The notes beneath the pieces are model-generated. The model made no database searches, had not been told where the DNA came from, and saw nothing but the letters and a program-made list of their open reading frames with translations. A stretch of DNA of 64,000 nt from DAOTWA01 sp963702935 (lineage in GTDB: Bacteria > Chloroflexota > Anaerolineae > Anaerolineales > Anaerolineaceae), in the NCBI GenBank assembly GCA_963702935.1, contig OY969772.1:2542001-2606000 (forward strand). Direction: 5' to 3'. A program made the translations under genes and the position numbers. This document shows, piece after piece, positions 8,642 to 16,615 of this stretch. Position 1 is the stretch's first letter. Every line of letters starts with the position of its first letter.

Positions 8642-10412
8642 GATTGATTCCCCTTACCTGGAGCTGTTGAAGAATCGCATCGACCTGACCAAGATCCCTT
8701 TCAGCGAGCGGGGGTCGCGCCTGCTGCTCATGCAGCAGGATTCGGGGTTGTTCATTCGCATGACCGAGCGCTGGTTCAAGGCCGATCCGCGCCTCTCTGC
8801 CTACCGCGAAAGGCCACCCATCATCGACCAGTTGCGCTTTCTGGATGGAAACGGGAATCCGTTGGAGATCGCCTGTGAAAGCTACCCGCATCGCCTGGGT
8901 TTCACCACCCGCATCGGCCTGTTCTCCCTGATCTTTGCGGATCAAGAGACCTTCCTTTTGCGCCTGCCCACTGCAGCCTGCGGCCTGACTTTCGAGGCTA
9001 ACCTCAACCAGGGGCAGATCGACCGGCGCGGCGGGGTGCTGCGCGTATTGGGAGACATCCGCCGCAACGTGGCTTATACCACCAACCGGCCCATCCTGGA
9101 GAACAGCATGACGCCGCAAGGGGAGGGCCACCTGGTGGTGCGCCTGCTCCTGGCGGCGGGAGAGGCTCCCTCCGGCCTGTTGCTCAACCTGACCCCGCGC
9201 CTGGGATTCAACCGCTACATTCCCGGCCTGGAGCAGGCTTTCCGCGCCGCCGCCCAACGCTGGCACGATTGGTTCGCCGCCGTGCCTGCCGTGGAGGAGC
9301 CTATCCGGCTTCAATACTATTATGCCTGGTGGATCATGCGCGCCGGGTTGATCTCGACGCGCTTCTATACCACGCGCGAATCGATGACCCCTTCGAAGAT
9401 CCACTACGTGGGCATCTGGCAGTGGGATTCCTACTTCCACGCTTTGGCCTACCGGCACATCGATCCGCACCTGGCGCAGGACCAGATTCGCGTGGTGCTG
9501 GACCACCAGCGCGCGGATGGCATGATCCCGGACGCCGTGCACGACGAGGGCACCATCACCCACCTGGATTTCCCGGTGGATGCGGACGTGACCAAGCCGC
9601 CCCTGCTGGCCTGGGCCGCCTGGAAGGTATACGAGAGCAACCACGATCGCGAGTTTCTGGACGAGATCTACGAGCCGATGGTGCGCTGGAACCAGTGGTG
9701 GTTCGAGAAGAATGATCTGGACGGGGACGGGCTGTGTGAATATCAGCACCCCTATTCCTCCGGGCTGGACGACAGCCCGCTGTGGGACGAGGGTATGCCG
9801 GTGACCGCTCCCGACCTGAATACCTATCTCTACATGCAGCTCGAAAGCCTGGGCCGGATTGCGCGGACGTTGGGGCAGGTGGAGGAGGCGGAGGAATGGC
9901 AGCGTAAAGCGGATGCCTTGTTGGAGAAGATGCGTAAAACGCTCTGGGATCGGAAATCCGGGCTGTTCTGGGCGAAGAGGAACGGCAAGGTGATCCGCGT
10001 GCGCACGCCCTTCAGTCTCTTCCCCTTGCTCACCGGGAAGCTGCCCAAGGAGATCAGCCAGAGGCTGGTGGATCATTTGACCGACCCGGCCAGCTTCTGG
10101 ACGACCTACCCGGTGCCCACGGTGGCCTGCGACGACCCGCATTACAACCCCACCAAGATGTGGCGCGGGCCGACCTGGGTGAACGTGAATTATCTGCTCA
10201 TCGAGGGGCTGGAGCGCTCGGGCTACGTCGAGGTGGCCGAAAACCTGCGCCAGCGCACGTTGACCATGCTCATGCGCCATGCGGACGTCTTCGAGTATTA
10301 CCAGCCGGAAACGGGCGACCCGCCCGTGGACGCGGCTTCCGTCTTCGGCTGGTCCGCGGCGCTGTTGATCGAGCTGGCGTTGCGCGCCTACCGGCAAGAC
10401 CTCCAGGAGTGA
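8634..10412 (+). CDS. GH63-family glycoside hydrolase, glucosyl/mannosylglycerate hydrolase-like
   Basis: A 592-residue protein whose C-terminal two thirds is an (alpha/alpha)6 barrel: YYAWWIMRAGLIS, YVGIWQWDSYFHALAYRHID, QRADGMIPDAVHDEG, NPTKMWRGPTWVNVNYLL, VFGWSAALLIELAL. The WQWDS segment carries the Asp expected to be catalytic in GH63 enzymes. Bacterial GH63 members hydrolyse mannosylglycerate or glucosylglycerate, which matches the neighbouring synthase and phosphorylase. ATG 8634 (MLEIDSPYLEL) overlaps the end of the upstream gene by 8 bp; the frame is open further upstream but that part reads as antisense-like noise. Cytoplasmic. Substrate assignment is inference from context. Confidence 0.82.
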   Translation: MLEIDSPYLELLKNRIDLTKIPFSERGSRLLLMQQDSGLFIRMTERWFKADPRLSAYRERPPIIDQLRFLDGNGNPLEIACESYPHRLGFTTRIGLFSLIFADQETFLLRLPTAACGLTFEANLNQGQIDRRGGVLRVLGDIRRNVAYTTNRPILENSMTPQGEGHLVVRLLLAAGEAPSGLLLNLTPRLGFNRYIPGLEQAFRAAAQRWHDWFAAVPAVEEPIRLQYYYAWWIMRAGLISTRFYTTRESMTPSKIHYVGIWQWDSYFHALAYRHIDPHLAQDQIRVVLDHQRADGMIPDAVHDEGTITHLDFPVDADVTKPPLLAWAAWKVYESNHDREFLDEIYEPMVRWNQWWFEKNDLDGDGLCEYQHPYSSGLDDSPLWDEGMPVTAPDLNTYLYMQLESLGRIARTLGQVEEAEEWQRKADALLEKMRKTLWDRKSGLFWAKRNGKVIRVRTPFSLFPLLTGKLPKEISQRLVDHLTDPASFWTTYPVPTVACDDPHYNPTKMWRGPTWVNVNYLLIEGLERSGYVEVAENLRQRTLTMLMRHADVFEYYQPETGDPPVDAASVFGWSAALLIELALRAYRQDLQE

Positions 10413-10423
10413 AGCGGAGCCGG

Positions 10424-11245
10424 ATGAAGCGCTATTTGGGTTTGCCTCTCCTGCTGGTTTTTACCTTGCTGGCTACAGCCTGTGCACCGGCCGCTACTCC
10501 CGCCGCGGGGAATACCCGGCCGGCCACGCCGGCGACCCAGGCGGAGAGGCTCGCCACGCCGTTTGCCGGAGCTCCTTCCCCCCAGGTGAGCGCGCCGGCG
10601 GCCCCGGCGCAGCCCGAGACGGTGGCGATCACGGCGGCGGATGGATTGAAGATCGTGGGCACTTTTTATCCGGGCAGCGGCTCGCCTCCCTGGCCGGGCG
10701 TGCTCCTGCTGCACATCCTGGGCAGCAACCGGGGCGCCTGGGCGGGCTTCGCCGGCCAGCTCGCGCAGAAAGGCTACGCGGCCCTGGCCATCGACATGCG
10801 CGGCCAGGGCGACACCGGCGGGCAGATGGATTGGAAGCAGGCGCCGGACGACATCCAGAGAGCCTGGGCTTATATCTCCGCTCGCCCGGACGTGGACCCC
10901 GCGCGCACGGCGATCGTGGGGGCCAGCATCGGCGCGAACCTGGCGCTGATCACGGGGGTGGCCGAGCCAGACATCCGCACGGTCGTGCTGCTCTCGCCGG
11001 GGCTGGACTACCAGGGGGTCTCTACCCAGGACGCCATGCCACCCTACGGCGAGCGGCCGGTCCTGATCGTGGCCAGCCAAGAAGACACCTACGCCGCCAA
11101 TTCTTCGGCCAGGCTGCGCGATCTGGCCCGGGGAAAATCTCAGCTCGAGTTATACGACGGCGCCGGGCACGGCACGGCCATGCTATCCGCGAAGCCTGAG
11201 CTGGCCGGGCTGATCCTCGACTGGCTGGGCCAAACGCTTCGATAA
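10424..11245 (+). CDS. Alpha/beta-hydrolase lipoprotein
   Basis: A 273-residue protein with a lipoprotein signal (LLVFTLLATAC, lipidated Cys near residue 20), an Ala/Pro/Thr-rich spacer and an alpha/beta-hydrolase fold of the dienelactone-hydrolase type. The nucleophile elbow is IVGASIGANLAL (G-x-S-x-G), the acid is likely in VASQEDTYA and the His is in YDGAGHGTAML; all three triad residues seem present. ATG 10424 follows GCGGAG; a GTG at 10409 in frame is an alternative. It follows the GH63 gene by 11 bases, so it may be co-transcribed, though its substrate is unknown. Confidence 0.8.
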   Translation: MKRYLGLPLLLVFTLLATACAPAATPAAGNTRPATPATQAERLATPFAGAPSPQVSAPAAPAQPETVAITAADGLKIVGTFYPGSGSPPWPGVLLLHILGSNRGAWAGFAGQLAQKGYAALAIDMRGQGDTGGQMDWKQAPDDIQRAWAYISARPDVDPARTAIVGASIGANLALITGVAEPDIRTVVLLSPGLDYQGVSTQDAMPPYGERPVLIVASQEDTYAANSSARLRDLARGKSQLELYDGAGHGTAMLSAKPELAGLILDWLGQTLR

Positions 11246-11702
11246 CCCCAATTGCCGGGTATTTTTTCGGAACTTTTTCCCTGCGATTTACGTATAGATA
11301 GTATAGAAAAGGTGCTGCGCCGGCAGCGCCCCAATATGGTTTTGCTGCCCAGAGGGGCGCTCGAAAGCCCCTTTACAGGGAGCTGACAGGTACATTTCCA
11401 TCTTGCTTATCGGCGTCTGGATGGCTATAATAGAGACGTAAAGACGCTTGCATCGTTCGTTTGAGAGAGTAAGGGGGCCAGTACCTGTTATGTCCTGGAG
11501 ATCAATGTCCGGGAAAGAATCACCCTCTGGATTATCAGCAATTCCCCCAAAATGAGGATGCTTTTCTGCCTCTCAGGGGTTATATTAATTGTGGACAATT
11601 TATAGCCGATTTACTTTCCCCTTCGGGGGGGCTGTGATTGTCCGGCCATTCCGGAAAATCGGTATGGATACCGGTTGCGGGAGGATTTGTAGGAGGTGTA
11701 CC
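11246..11702. other. 457-bp intergenic region with promoter, long leader
   Basis: No protein-like frame stands out. It holds a good sigma-70 promoter at 11403-11431 and then about 260 bases of leader up to the 27-codon gene at 11703. Within the leader CCCCTTCGGGGGGG (11620-11633) and CCGGCCATTCCGG (11642-11654) can form small stems. No known riboswitch was recognised. Confidence 0.5.
11403..11431 (+). promoter_or_regulatory. Sigma-70-type promoter TTGCTT-17-TATAAT
   Basis: TTGCTT at 11403-11408 and a perfect TATAAT at 11426-11431 are separated by exactly 17 bases. The only downstream gene on this strand before a terminator is the 27-codon ORF at 11703. Confidence 0.7.
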
Positions 11703-11786
11703 ATGGTATTGGTATATGTAGTAGTCGCTCTGGTCGGTCTGATGTTCGGTGTCATAAGTCTGATGGGTTCTAAGTCCGAATTTTGA
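11703..11786 (+). CDS. 27-residue single-pass membrane protein
   Basis: A short frame encoding MVLVYVVVALVGLMFGV... and ending GSKSEF. About 20 residues are uniformly hydrophobic, followed by a short polar tail, as in known small membrane-regulator proteins. The Shine-Dalgarno AGGAGGT (11691-11697) sits five bases before ATG 11703 and is one of the strongest in the window, and a consensus-like promoter lies at 11403. These signals argue for real translation. No family is recognised and no partner is evident. Confidence 0.6.
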   Translation: MVLVYVVVALVGLMFGVISLMGSKSEF

Positions 11787-11999
11787 GAACGTCTCGAGGC
11801 TTGAATTTGCGGATAAATGCTGACTGGAGCCAGAAATAGATGAGGTTTGATCCGGCAGGATGTGCGCCAGATTGGCAAAACGCTCCCTGCGGATGAAGTT
11901 CGCCAGCTTCCATTTTCTGCCACGCCGGGCAAAAAATGCAGAGGTTCTGGGGGATTAAACTGGCAGTCAATCAGACGCACAAGCATTCAAAGTACCAGG

Positions 12000-12044
12000 A
12001 GGTCGGGCAATCCGGTAAGATCGTCGGATTGCCCGACCTTTTCG
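12000..12044 (+). terminator. Rho-independent terminator
   Basis: AGGTCGGGCAATCCG (12000-12014) pairs perfectly with CGGATTGCCCGACCT (12025-12039) and is followed by TTTTCGT. A 15-bp stem with a short T tract is a strong intrinsic terminator. It would end the transcript that starts at 11403, so the RNA carries only the 27-codon gene plus about 210 bases (11787-11999) in which nothing else is recognised. Confidence 0.75.
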
Positions 12045-12083
12045 TCGTAGAATAGGGGCAGACAAAGGATAAGGAGGCAAGCG

Positions 12084-12788
12084 ATGCTCTTCCGCATTGG
12101 CCTGGAGAACGGAATCGAAGGACGCTCGCTGGCCTGGGCGCTGGACTTCCCGGGCTGCTTTGCCTACGGCGCGGATGGTCCTGCGGCGGTGGTAGCCATG
12201 GGGCGCGCCATCCCGGCTTACATCGCCTGGCTGGAGCGGCACGGGGCGGCGCTGGGGTTCGATCCTTCCGAGATCGACATCCGCCTGGTGGAGACCTGGG
12301 ACGTTTACTCCGTCAACGCCGACCTCGAGCCCGTCCCGATCGGCTACGAGGTCAACGCCTGGTTCCGCGACGATTGGCGCCCATTCGACCCGCCGGAGAT
12401 CGAGCGCGGCGCCCTGCTTCTCGCCTACAGCCGGGAGGATTTGTTGAGGGCCGTCTCCGGGTTGAGCGCTGAAGAGCTGGACGTGAAGCAGCCGGGCGAG
12501 CGCTGGAGCCTGCGTGGCATCCTGAAGCACGTTGCCAATGCGGAGCGTTGGTACCTGGAATGCCTGGAGCAGCCCGTCCGCGAGAGCGCGCAGCTTTCCG
12601 GGGAGGCCTTCGAGCGGCTGGCGCAGGTGCGCGCGGACTTGCTGGCGGCTCTGCCGGGGCTGGCGGGCAGCCGGCAGGTGCTTGGAAAAGAGGGAGAATT
12701 CTGGAGCCCGCGCAAGCTCCTGCGCAGAGCCGTGTGGCACGAGCTGGATCACGTGGAGCAGCTACGCAAACTGGCCCAAATCGGGTAA
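12084..12788 (+). CDS. HicB-like / DinB-like two-domain protein
   Basis: A 234-residue protein. Residues 1-90 resemble a HicB-type partial RNase-H fold (LAWALDFPGCFAYGADGPAAVVAMG). Residues about 110-234 form a DinB-like four-helix bundle, with LSAEELDVKQPGERWSLRGILKHVANAERWYLE and AVWHELDHVEQLRKLAQ; the His residues (ILKHVANAE, WHELDH) fit the metal site of DinB/YfiT-like proteins. AAGGAGG precedes ATG 12084. DinB-fold proteins act as thiol-dependent transferases or have unknown roles. It is followed 40 bases later by a dUTPase. The activity is not predictable. Confidence 0.72.
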   Translation: MLFRIGLENGIEGRSLAWALDFPGCFAYGADGPAAVVAMGRAIPAYIAWLERHGAALGFDPSEIDIRLVETWDVYSVNADLEPVPIGYEVNAWFRDDWRPFDPPEIERGALLLAYSREDLLRAVSGLSAEELDVKQPGERWSLRGILKHVANAERWYLECLEQPVRESAQLSGEAFERLAQVRADLLAALPGLAGSRQVLGKEGEFWSPRKLLRRAVWHELDHVEQLRKLAQIG

Positions 12789-12828
12789 AATCGAGCTGGC
12801 AATTGATTTCGTGAGGTGAGACAAACTT

Positions 12829-13269
12829 ATGCAGCCGATAAAAGTCGCCAGGCTCGACCCGCAGGCGCTCCTCCCCACTCGCCGGCATCCCGAAGACGCC
12901 GGGCTGGACCTGTACGCCCTGGCGGAGACCACCCTGGAGCCGCATAGCATGGGAATCGTGCGCACGGGCATCACCCTGGAGATTCCAGAGGGCTACGTGG
13001 GGTTGCTCAAGCCCAAGGGCCGCAACGACCATCTGCTGGGGGCGGGCGTGGTGGACGCCGGCTACCAGGGCGAGATCCTGATCAAGGTGGTCAACCCCTT
13101 CGACACCCCTCTGACTCTGCACGCCGCAGAAGCCATCGCCCAGATGTTGCTCCTTCCAATCGTCACACCGGGCGTTCGTGAGGTAAGCCTGGACGAGATC
13201 CATGCGCAGGCGTCGGCGCGCGGCGCCAGCGGTGGCATCGTCAGCCAGCACAGGCGCAGCCGCCTCTGA
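12829..13269 (+). CDS. dut: dUTP diphosphatase-like protein with divergent motifs
   Basis: A 146-residue trimeric-dUTPase-type protein that would hydrolyse dUTP to dUMP. Motif 1 is AGLDLYA, motif 3 GVVDAGYQGEI keeps the catalytic Asp and the uracil-stacking Tyr, and motif 4 is AIAQMLLLP. Motif 2, usually PRSG-like, reads PKGRNDHLL and lacks the usual Ser, and motif 5 (RGASGGIVSQ) lacks the Phe of the normal R-G-x-x-G-F-G. The fold is clear, but activity or substrate preference may differ. TGAGGTGAG precedes ATG 12829. Confidence 0.8.
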   Translation: MQPIKVARLDPQALLPTRRHPEDAGLDLYALAETTLEPHSMGIVRTGITLEIPEGYVGLLKPKGRNDHLLGAGVVDAGYQGEILIKVVNPFDTPLTLHAAEAIAQMLLLPIVTPGVREVSLDEIHAQASARGASGGIVSQHRRSRL

Positions 13270-13436
13270 CCGCGGCCATGCGGCGGGTATCAAAGGCCCG
13301 GGAACTTTTTCAATTCGAATAACGTCAACACTCAATACCGGTAATTTACGCGCAAAATGGCGTTGTGTCTGCACGCCTATACACTACTCGCACATCCCTG
13401 AGGGGGGAGACTTGCCCTTGGGGGAAAAGGACACTT

Positions 13437-14219
13437 ATGATCGAAAACGAGTTAGCTCCTGTTGAGCCGAAGCGCCGCTTCTATTTCAATTTTCTCTTGC
13501 CGCTGCTGGTCAAGCCGCGCAGCACTATGGAGGAGATCGTTGCGCAGGCGCGCAGCACCTGGCTGACCCCGCTGCTGGCGCTTAGCCTGCTGGTGTTGCT
13601 CACCGTCCTGATCGGCGGGCCGATCCGCACGCAGGCGGCCCTGACGCCGTCTACCCAGTTGCCCGAAAACTACCAGTACTTCAGTCCGGAACAGCAGCAA
13701 CAATTCCAGACCGCCCAGACCTCGCAGGCCGGGGCGCTCTTCGTTTACGTGTTCCCGGCGGTTAGCGGGCTGGCGGGGGTGTGGATTAGCTGGCTGTTGC
13801 TGGGGGGATTGCTGCACTTGCTGCTCACCCTCATGGGCAGCCGCAGCAGCAGCGCCACGGCCATGAGCGTGTCCGCCTGGGCCATGCTGCCCTTCGCGCT
13901 GCGCTCGCTGGTGCAGGCCGTCGGCATGTTGGCCACCCACAGCCTGATCAGCCATCCGGGCCTGTCGGGCTTCGCGCCGGATGGAGCGGGCCTGGTCGCC
14001 TATCTGGCCGCTCTGCTGGGGCACATCGATCTCTACCTGGTGTGGATGGCGGCGCTGCTGGTGATCGGCGCGCAGCACATGTCCGGGCTGAAGCTGGGCA
14101 AAGCGGCTGCCAGCGTGGCCGTGGCGGTGATCCTCCTGGTGAGCTTGCAGGCGGTGCCCGGCTTTATCAGCGCTCAATTGAGCGGCCTGGGCACGGCGCA
14201 GCCCTTCTTCTTTTTCTAA
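13437..14219 (+). CDS. Yip1-like polytopic membrane protein
   Basis: A 260-residue membrane protein with about five hydrophobic helices, e.g. PLLALSLLVLLTVLIGG, WISWLLLGGLLHLLLTLMG and YLVWMAALLVIGAQ. The layout, including an early LVKPRSTMEEIVAQ segment, matches the Yip1 family common beside ABC exporters in Chloroflexota. ATG 13437 follows GGGGAAAAGG. It ends six bases before the ATPase gene at 14225 and is likely the first gene of a four-gene export operon. Function within that system is unknown. Confidence 0.72.
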   Translation: MIENELAPVEPKRRFYFNFLLPLLVKPRSTMEEIVAQARSTWLTPLLALSLLVLLTVLIGGPIRTQAALTPSTQLPENYQYFSPEQQQQFQTAQTSQAGALFVYVFPAVSGLAGVWISWLLLGGLLHLLLTLMGSRSSSATAMSVSAWAMLPFALRSLVQAVGMLATHSLISHPGLSGFAPDGAGLVAYLAALLGHIDLYLVWMAALLVIGAQHMSGLKLGKAAASVAVAVILLVSLQAVPGFISAQLSGLGTAQPFFFF

Positions 14220-14224
14220 ACGCC

Positions 14225-14953
14225 ATGCCCGAACAGCCGTTCATTAGCATCCGGGGACTACGCAAGTCCTACTCGATGGTCAGGGTGACCGTGCACGCCT
14301 TGCGCGGCGTAGACCTGGACGTCAAACAGGGCAGTTGCACGGTGGTGATGGGCCCCTCCGGCTCGGGGAAGAGCACGCTGCTCTACCTGCTGGGCGGGCT
14401 CGACCGGCTGACGGCCGGCTCCATCGTGGTCGGCGGGAAGGCCCTGGAGGGTCTGGACGAGAACGCCCTGGCCGTGTACCGCCGCCGCGAGGTCGGGTTT
14501 ATCTTTCAATCCTTCAACCTGATCTCCAGCATGTCGGCCCTGGAGAATATTTCCTTCCCCATGCGCTTCGCGGGCATCCCGGCCGGCGAGCGCAAGCAGC
14601 GCGCCCGCCGGCTCCTGGAGCAGGTGGGGCTGAAGGAGCGCGCCGACCACAAGCCCACCGAGCTATCCGGCGGCCAGCAGCAGCGGGTGGCCATCGCCCG
14701 CGCGCTGGTCAACGATCCGGCGCTGATCCTGGCGGACGAGCCGACCGGCAACCTGGACACGAGCAGTGGTTACGGCATCATGCAGCTCCTTTCAGAGCTG
14801 CACCGCAGCGGGCGTACGGTGTTCGTGGTGACCCACGACCCGCGCATGGCGCACTTCGCCACCGATATGGTGCGCTTGCTGGATGGGCAGGTGGTGGACG
14901 AAGCCGAATATAACGCTGCCGTCGCGCTTCCCGCCGGCGAGCAGTCCGCTTGA
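14225..14953 (+). CDS. MacB/LolD-type ABC transporter ATP-binding protein
   Basis: A 242-residue ABC ATPase. Walker A is GPSGSGKST, Q-loop FQSFNLISSMSALENI, signature LSGGQQQRVAIARAL, Walker B ALILADEPTGNLD, H-loop VVTHDP. The ADEPTGNLD form and the short domain are typical of the MacB/LolD mechanotransmission branch rather than importers. ATG 14225 gives a normal-length protein. It pairs with the FtsX/MacB-like permease at 16616; the extracytoplasmic protein between them is probably the third component. Confidence 0.9.
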   Translation: MPEQPFISIRGLRKSYSMVRVTVHALRGVDLDVKQGSCTVVMGPSGSGKSTLLYLLGGLDRLTAGSIVVGGKALEGLDENALAVYRRREVGFIFQSFNLISSMSALENISFPMRFAGIPAGERKQRARRLLEQVGLKERADHKPTELSGGQQQRVAIARALVNDPALILADEPTGNLDTSSGYGIMQLLSELHRSGRTVFVVTHDPRMAHFATDMVRLLDGQVVDEAEYNAAVALPAGEQSA

Positions 14954-14988
14954 GCCGCTTATCCTGAAAATTGGAAAGATTCGACCCT

Positions 14989-16611
14989 ATGAAACTGACC
15001 CAGATAAAATCTTCTTTGCTTGCTTTGCTGCTCCTGGCCGCCCTGATGGCCAGCTTTTTGCCGGCTCAGGCCGCCGCGTCTCTGCAAGAGACTTCGCCCG
15101 CTGAGACTGAAACTGAGACAGACACGCCCGTTCCTACGCAGGCCACACCCCCCACCGCCACGGCGACGACCGCTCCATCGCCTACCGCCACGGCAACAAC
15201 CCCTGCCACTCCACCGACGGACACGCCCACAGTCCAGCCAACTCTGCCGGCTTCACGACCGCTGGTGCTGCTCAGCTCCTATTCCACGGATACCGATCCG
15301 CTGCAGCCCGGCTCGAACCTGAGCCTGCACATCAACCTGGTGAACAACGGCCAGCACAACGCCGTGAATATCGTGCTTGCCTTTACGCCCGGCGACCTGA
15401 TCCCGCGCGATACGGGCGGGGTCATTTCTGTGGACCGGCTTGCGCCGGGAGAGAAAAAGGGCATCGACCAGGCCATGCTGGCCGGGGATGCGCTGCCGCC
15501 GGGTGGGGTAGCCAACCTGGCCCTGGAAATCACCTACACGGACGAAACCGATGGGACGCCCTACACGGGCAGCTTTGCCCTGGTATTCCACGTGGCTTCC
15601 CCCACCTACGTCTATAGCGGGCCGACGCGCACGCCCACCCCGGTCACGGAGCAACGCCCGCAATTGGTGATCGCCTCGTACAGCGCGGACGTAGACACAC
15701 TCCAACCGGGCACGCCCTTCAACCTGACCCTGGAGGTGCGCAACCTGGGCACCACCAACGCCCATAACGTGATCCTGGTGCTGGGCGGCGGCGTGACCGC
15801 CGATACCGGCGCCTCGGGCACTCCCCAGCCAGGGGGCGGGGGGGTGTCGGGAGCGTCCGGTGAATTCACCCATTTCGCTCCCCTGGGATCTTCCAACATC
15901 GTCTACCTGGGCGACCTGGCCAGCGGCACGGCCACCAGCTCCACCCAAAAGCTGATCGTCAACACCAGCACCGATCCCGGCGCCTATTCGGTCAAGTTTT
16001 CGGTGGTCTATTCGGACGAAAAAGGCGAGCGTTACGTGGACGAGCAAGTCATCACCCTGCTGGTCTACAAGCTGCCGGTAGTGGAGATCAACTTCTATCG
16101 CCAGCCGGACACCTTGTTCATGGGACAGCCCGGCCAGCTCCCCCTCCAGATCGTCAACCTGGGACGCAGCAGCGTGATCCTGGGCAGCATGAAGGTCAGC
16201 GTCGAAGGAGCGGAGCTCAGCAACGATACCACCCTGGTGGGGCCGCTGGATCCCGGCGGGTACTTCCCGCTGGATACGACCATTATCCCTTCCCAGTCCG
16301 GGCCGCTGGACATCAAGATCACGGTGACTTACACGGATGATTTCAACCAGCCGCAGGAGATCACCCAGACCTTGAACGTGGTGGTGCAGGAAGCTCCGCC
16401 TATGGAGCCTGGCCTGGGGCCGGACGGAAGCGGCCTTTCGGATAAGCCGGTGGAGCTGCCCGAAACCTTCCTGCAGAAGGCGCTGCGCTTCTTCAAGGGG
16501 TTGATCGGCCTGGACAGCGGCAAGTCCCAGCCGTCCGGCCCGTTGACCATCCCCAGCGAGACGGTGCCCATCAGCCCGCTTCAGTCCGCGCCTCCGCTCA
16601 AAGGCGGTTGA
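14989..16611 (+). CDS. Secreted CARDB-type multi-domain protein of the ABC cluster
   Basis: A 540-residue exported protein: signal peptide (LLALLLLAALMASFLPAQA), a long Thr/Pro linker, then repeated beta-sandwich modules resembling CARDB/COG1361 domains, each opening with a phrase like LVLLSSYSTDTDPLQPGSNL or LVIASYSADVDTLQPGTPF and containing NLG or NNG turns. The C-terminus (FLQKALRFFKGLIGLD) is amphipathic. ATG 14989 was preferred to TTG 14971 because GGAAAG lies 12 bases upstream. Lying between the ATPase and permease genes, it probably works as the extracellular part of the exporter, replacing a MacA-like adaptor. Confidence 0.75.
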   Translation: MKLTQIKSSLLALLLLAALMASFLPAQAAASLQETSPAETETETDTPVPTQATPPTATATTAPSPTATATTPATPPTDTPTVQPTLPASRPLVLLSSYSTDTDPLQPGSNLSLHINLVNNGQHNAVNIVLAFTPGDLIPRDTGGVISVDRLAPGEKKGIDQAMLAGDALPPGGVANLALEITYTDETDGTPYTGSFALVFHVASPTYVYSGPTRTPTPVTEQRPQLVIASYSADVDTLQPGTPFNLTLEVRNLGTTNAHNVILVLGGGVTADTGASGTPQPGGGGVSGASGEFTHFAPLGSSNIVYLGDLASGTATSSTQKLIVNTSTDPGAYSVKFSVVYSDEKGERYVDEQVITLLVYKLPVVEINFYRQPDTLFMGQPGQLPLQIVNLGRSSVILGSMKVSVEGAELSNDTTLVGPLDPGGYFPLDTTIIPSQSGPLDIKITVTYTDDFNQPQEITQTLNVVVQEAPPMEPGLGPDGSGLSDKPVELPETFLQKALRFFKGLIGLDSGKSQPSGPLTIPSETVPISPLQSAPPLKGG

Positions 16612-16615
16612 TTCT

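Noticed and set aside
8466..10397. 643-codon minus-strand frame opposite the GH63 gene, and similar long antisense frames (e.g. 4418-5602, 7430-8542, 41325-42668, 15253-16782)
   Set aside because: They mirror GC-rich codon bias of the real genes and encode Arg/Gln/His-rich sequence without family motifs or ribosome sites.
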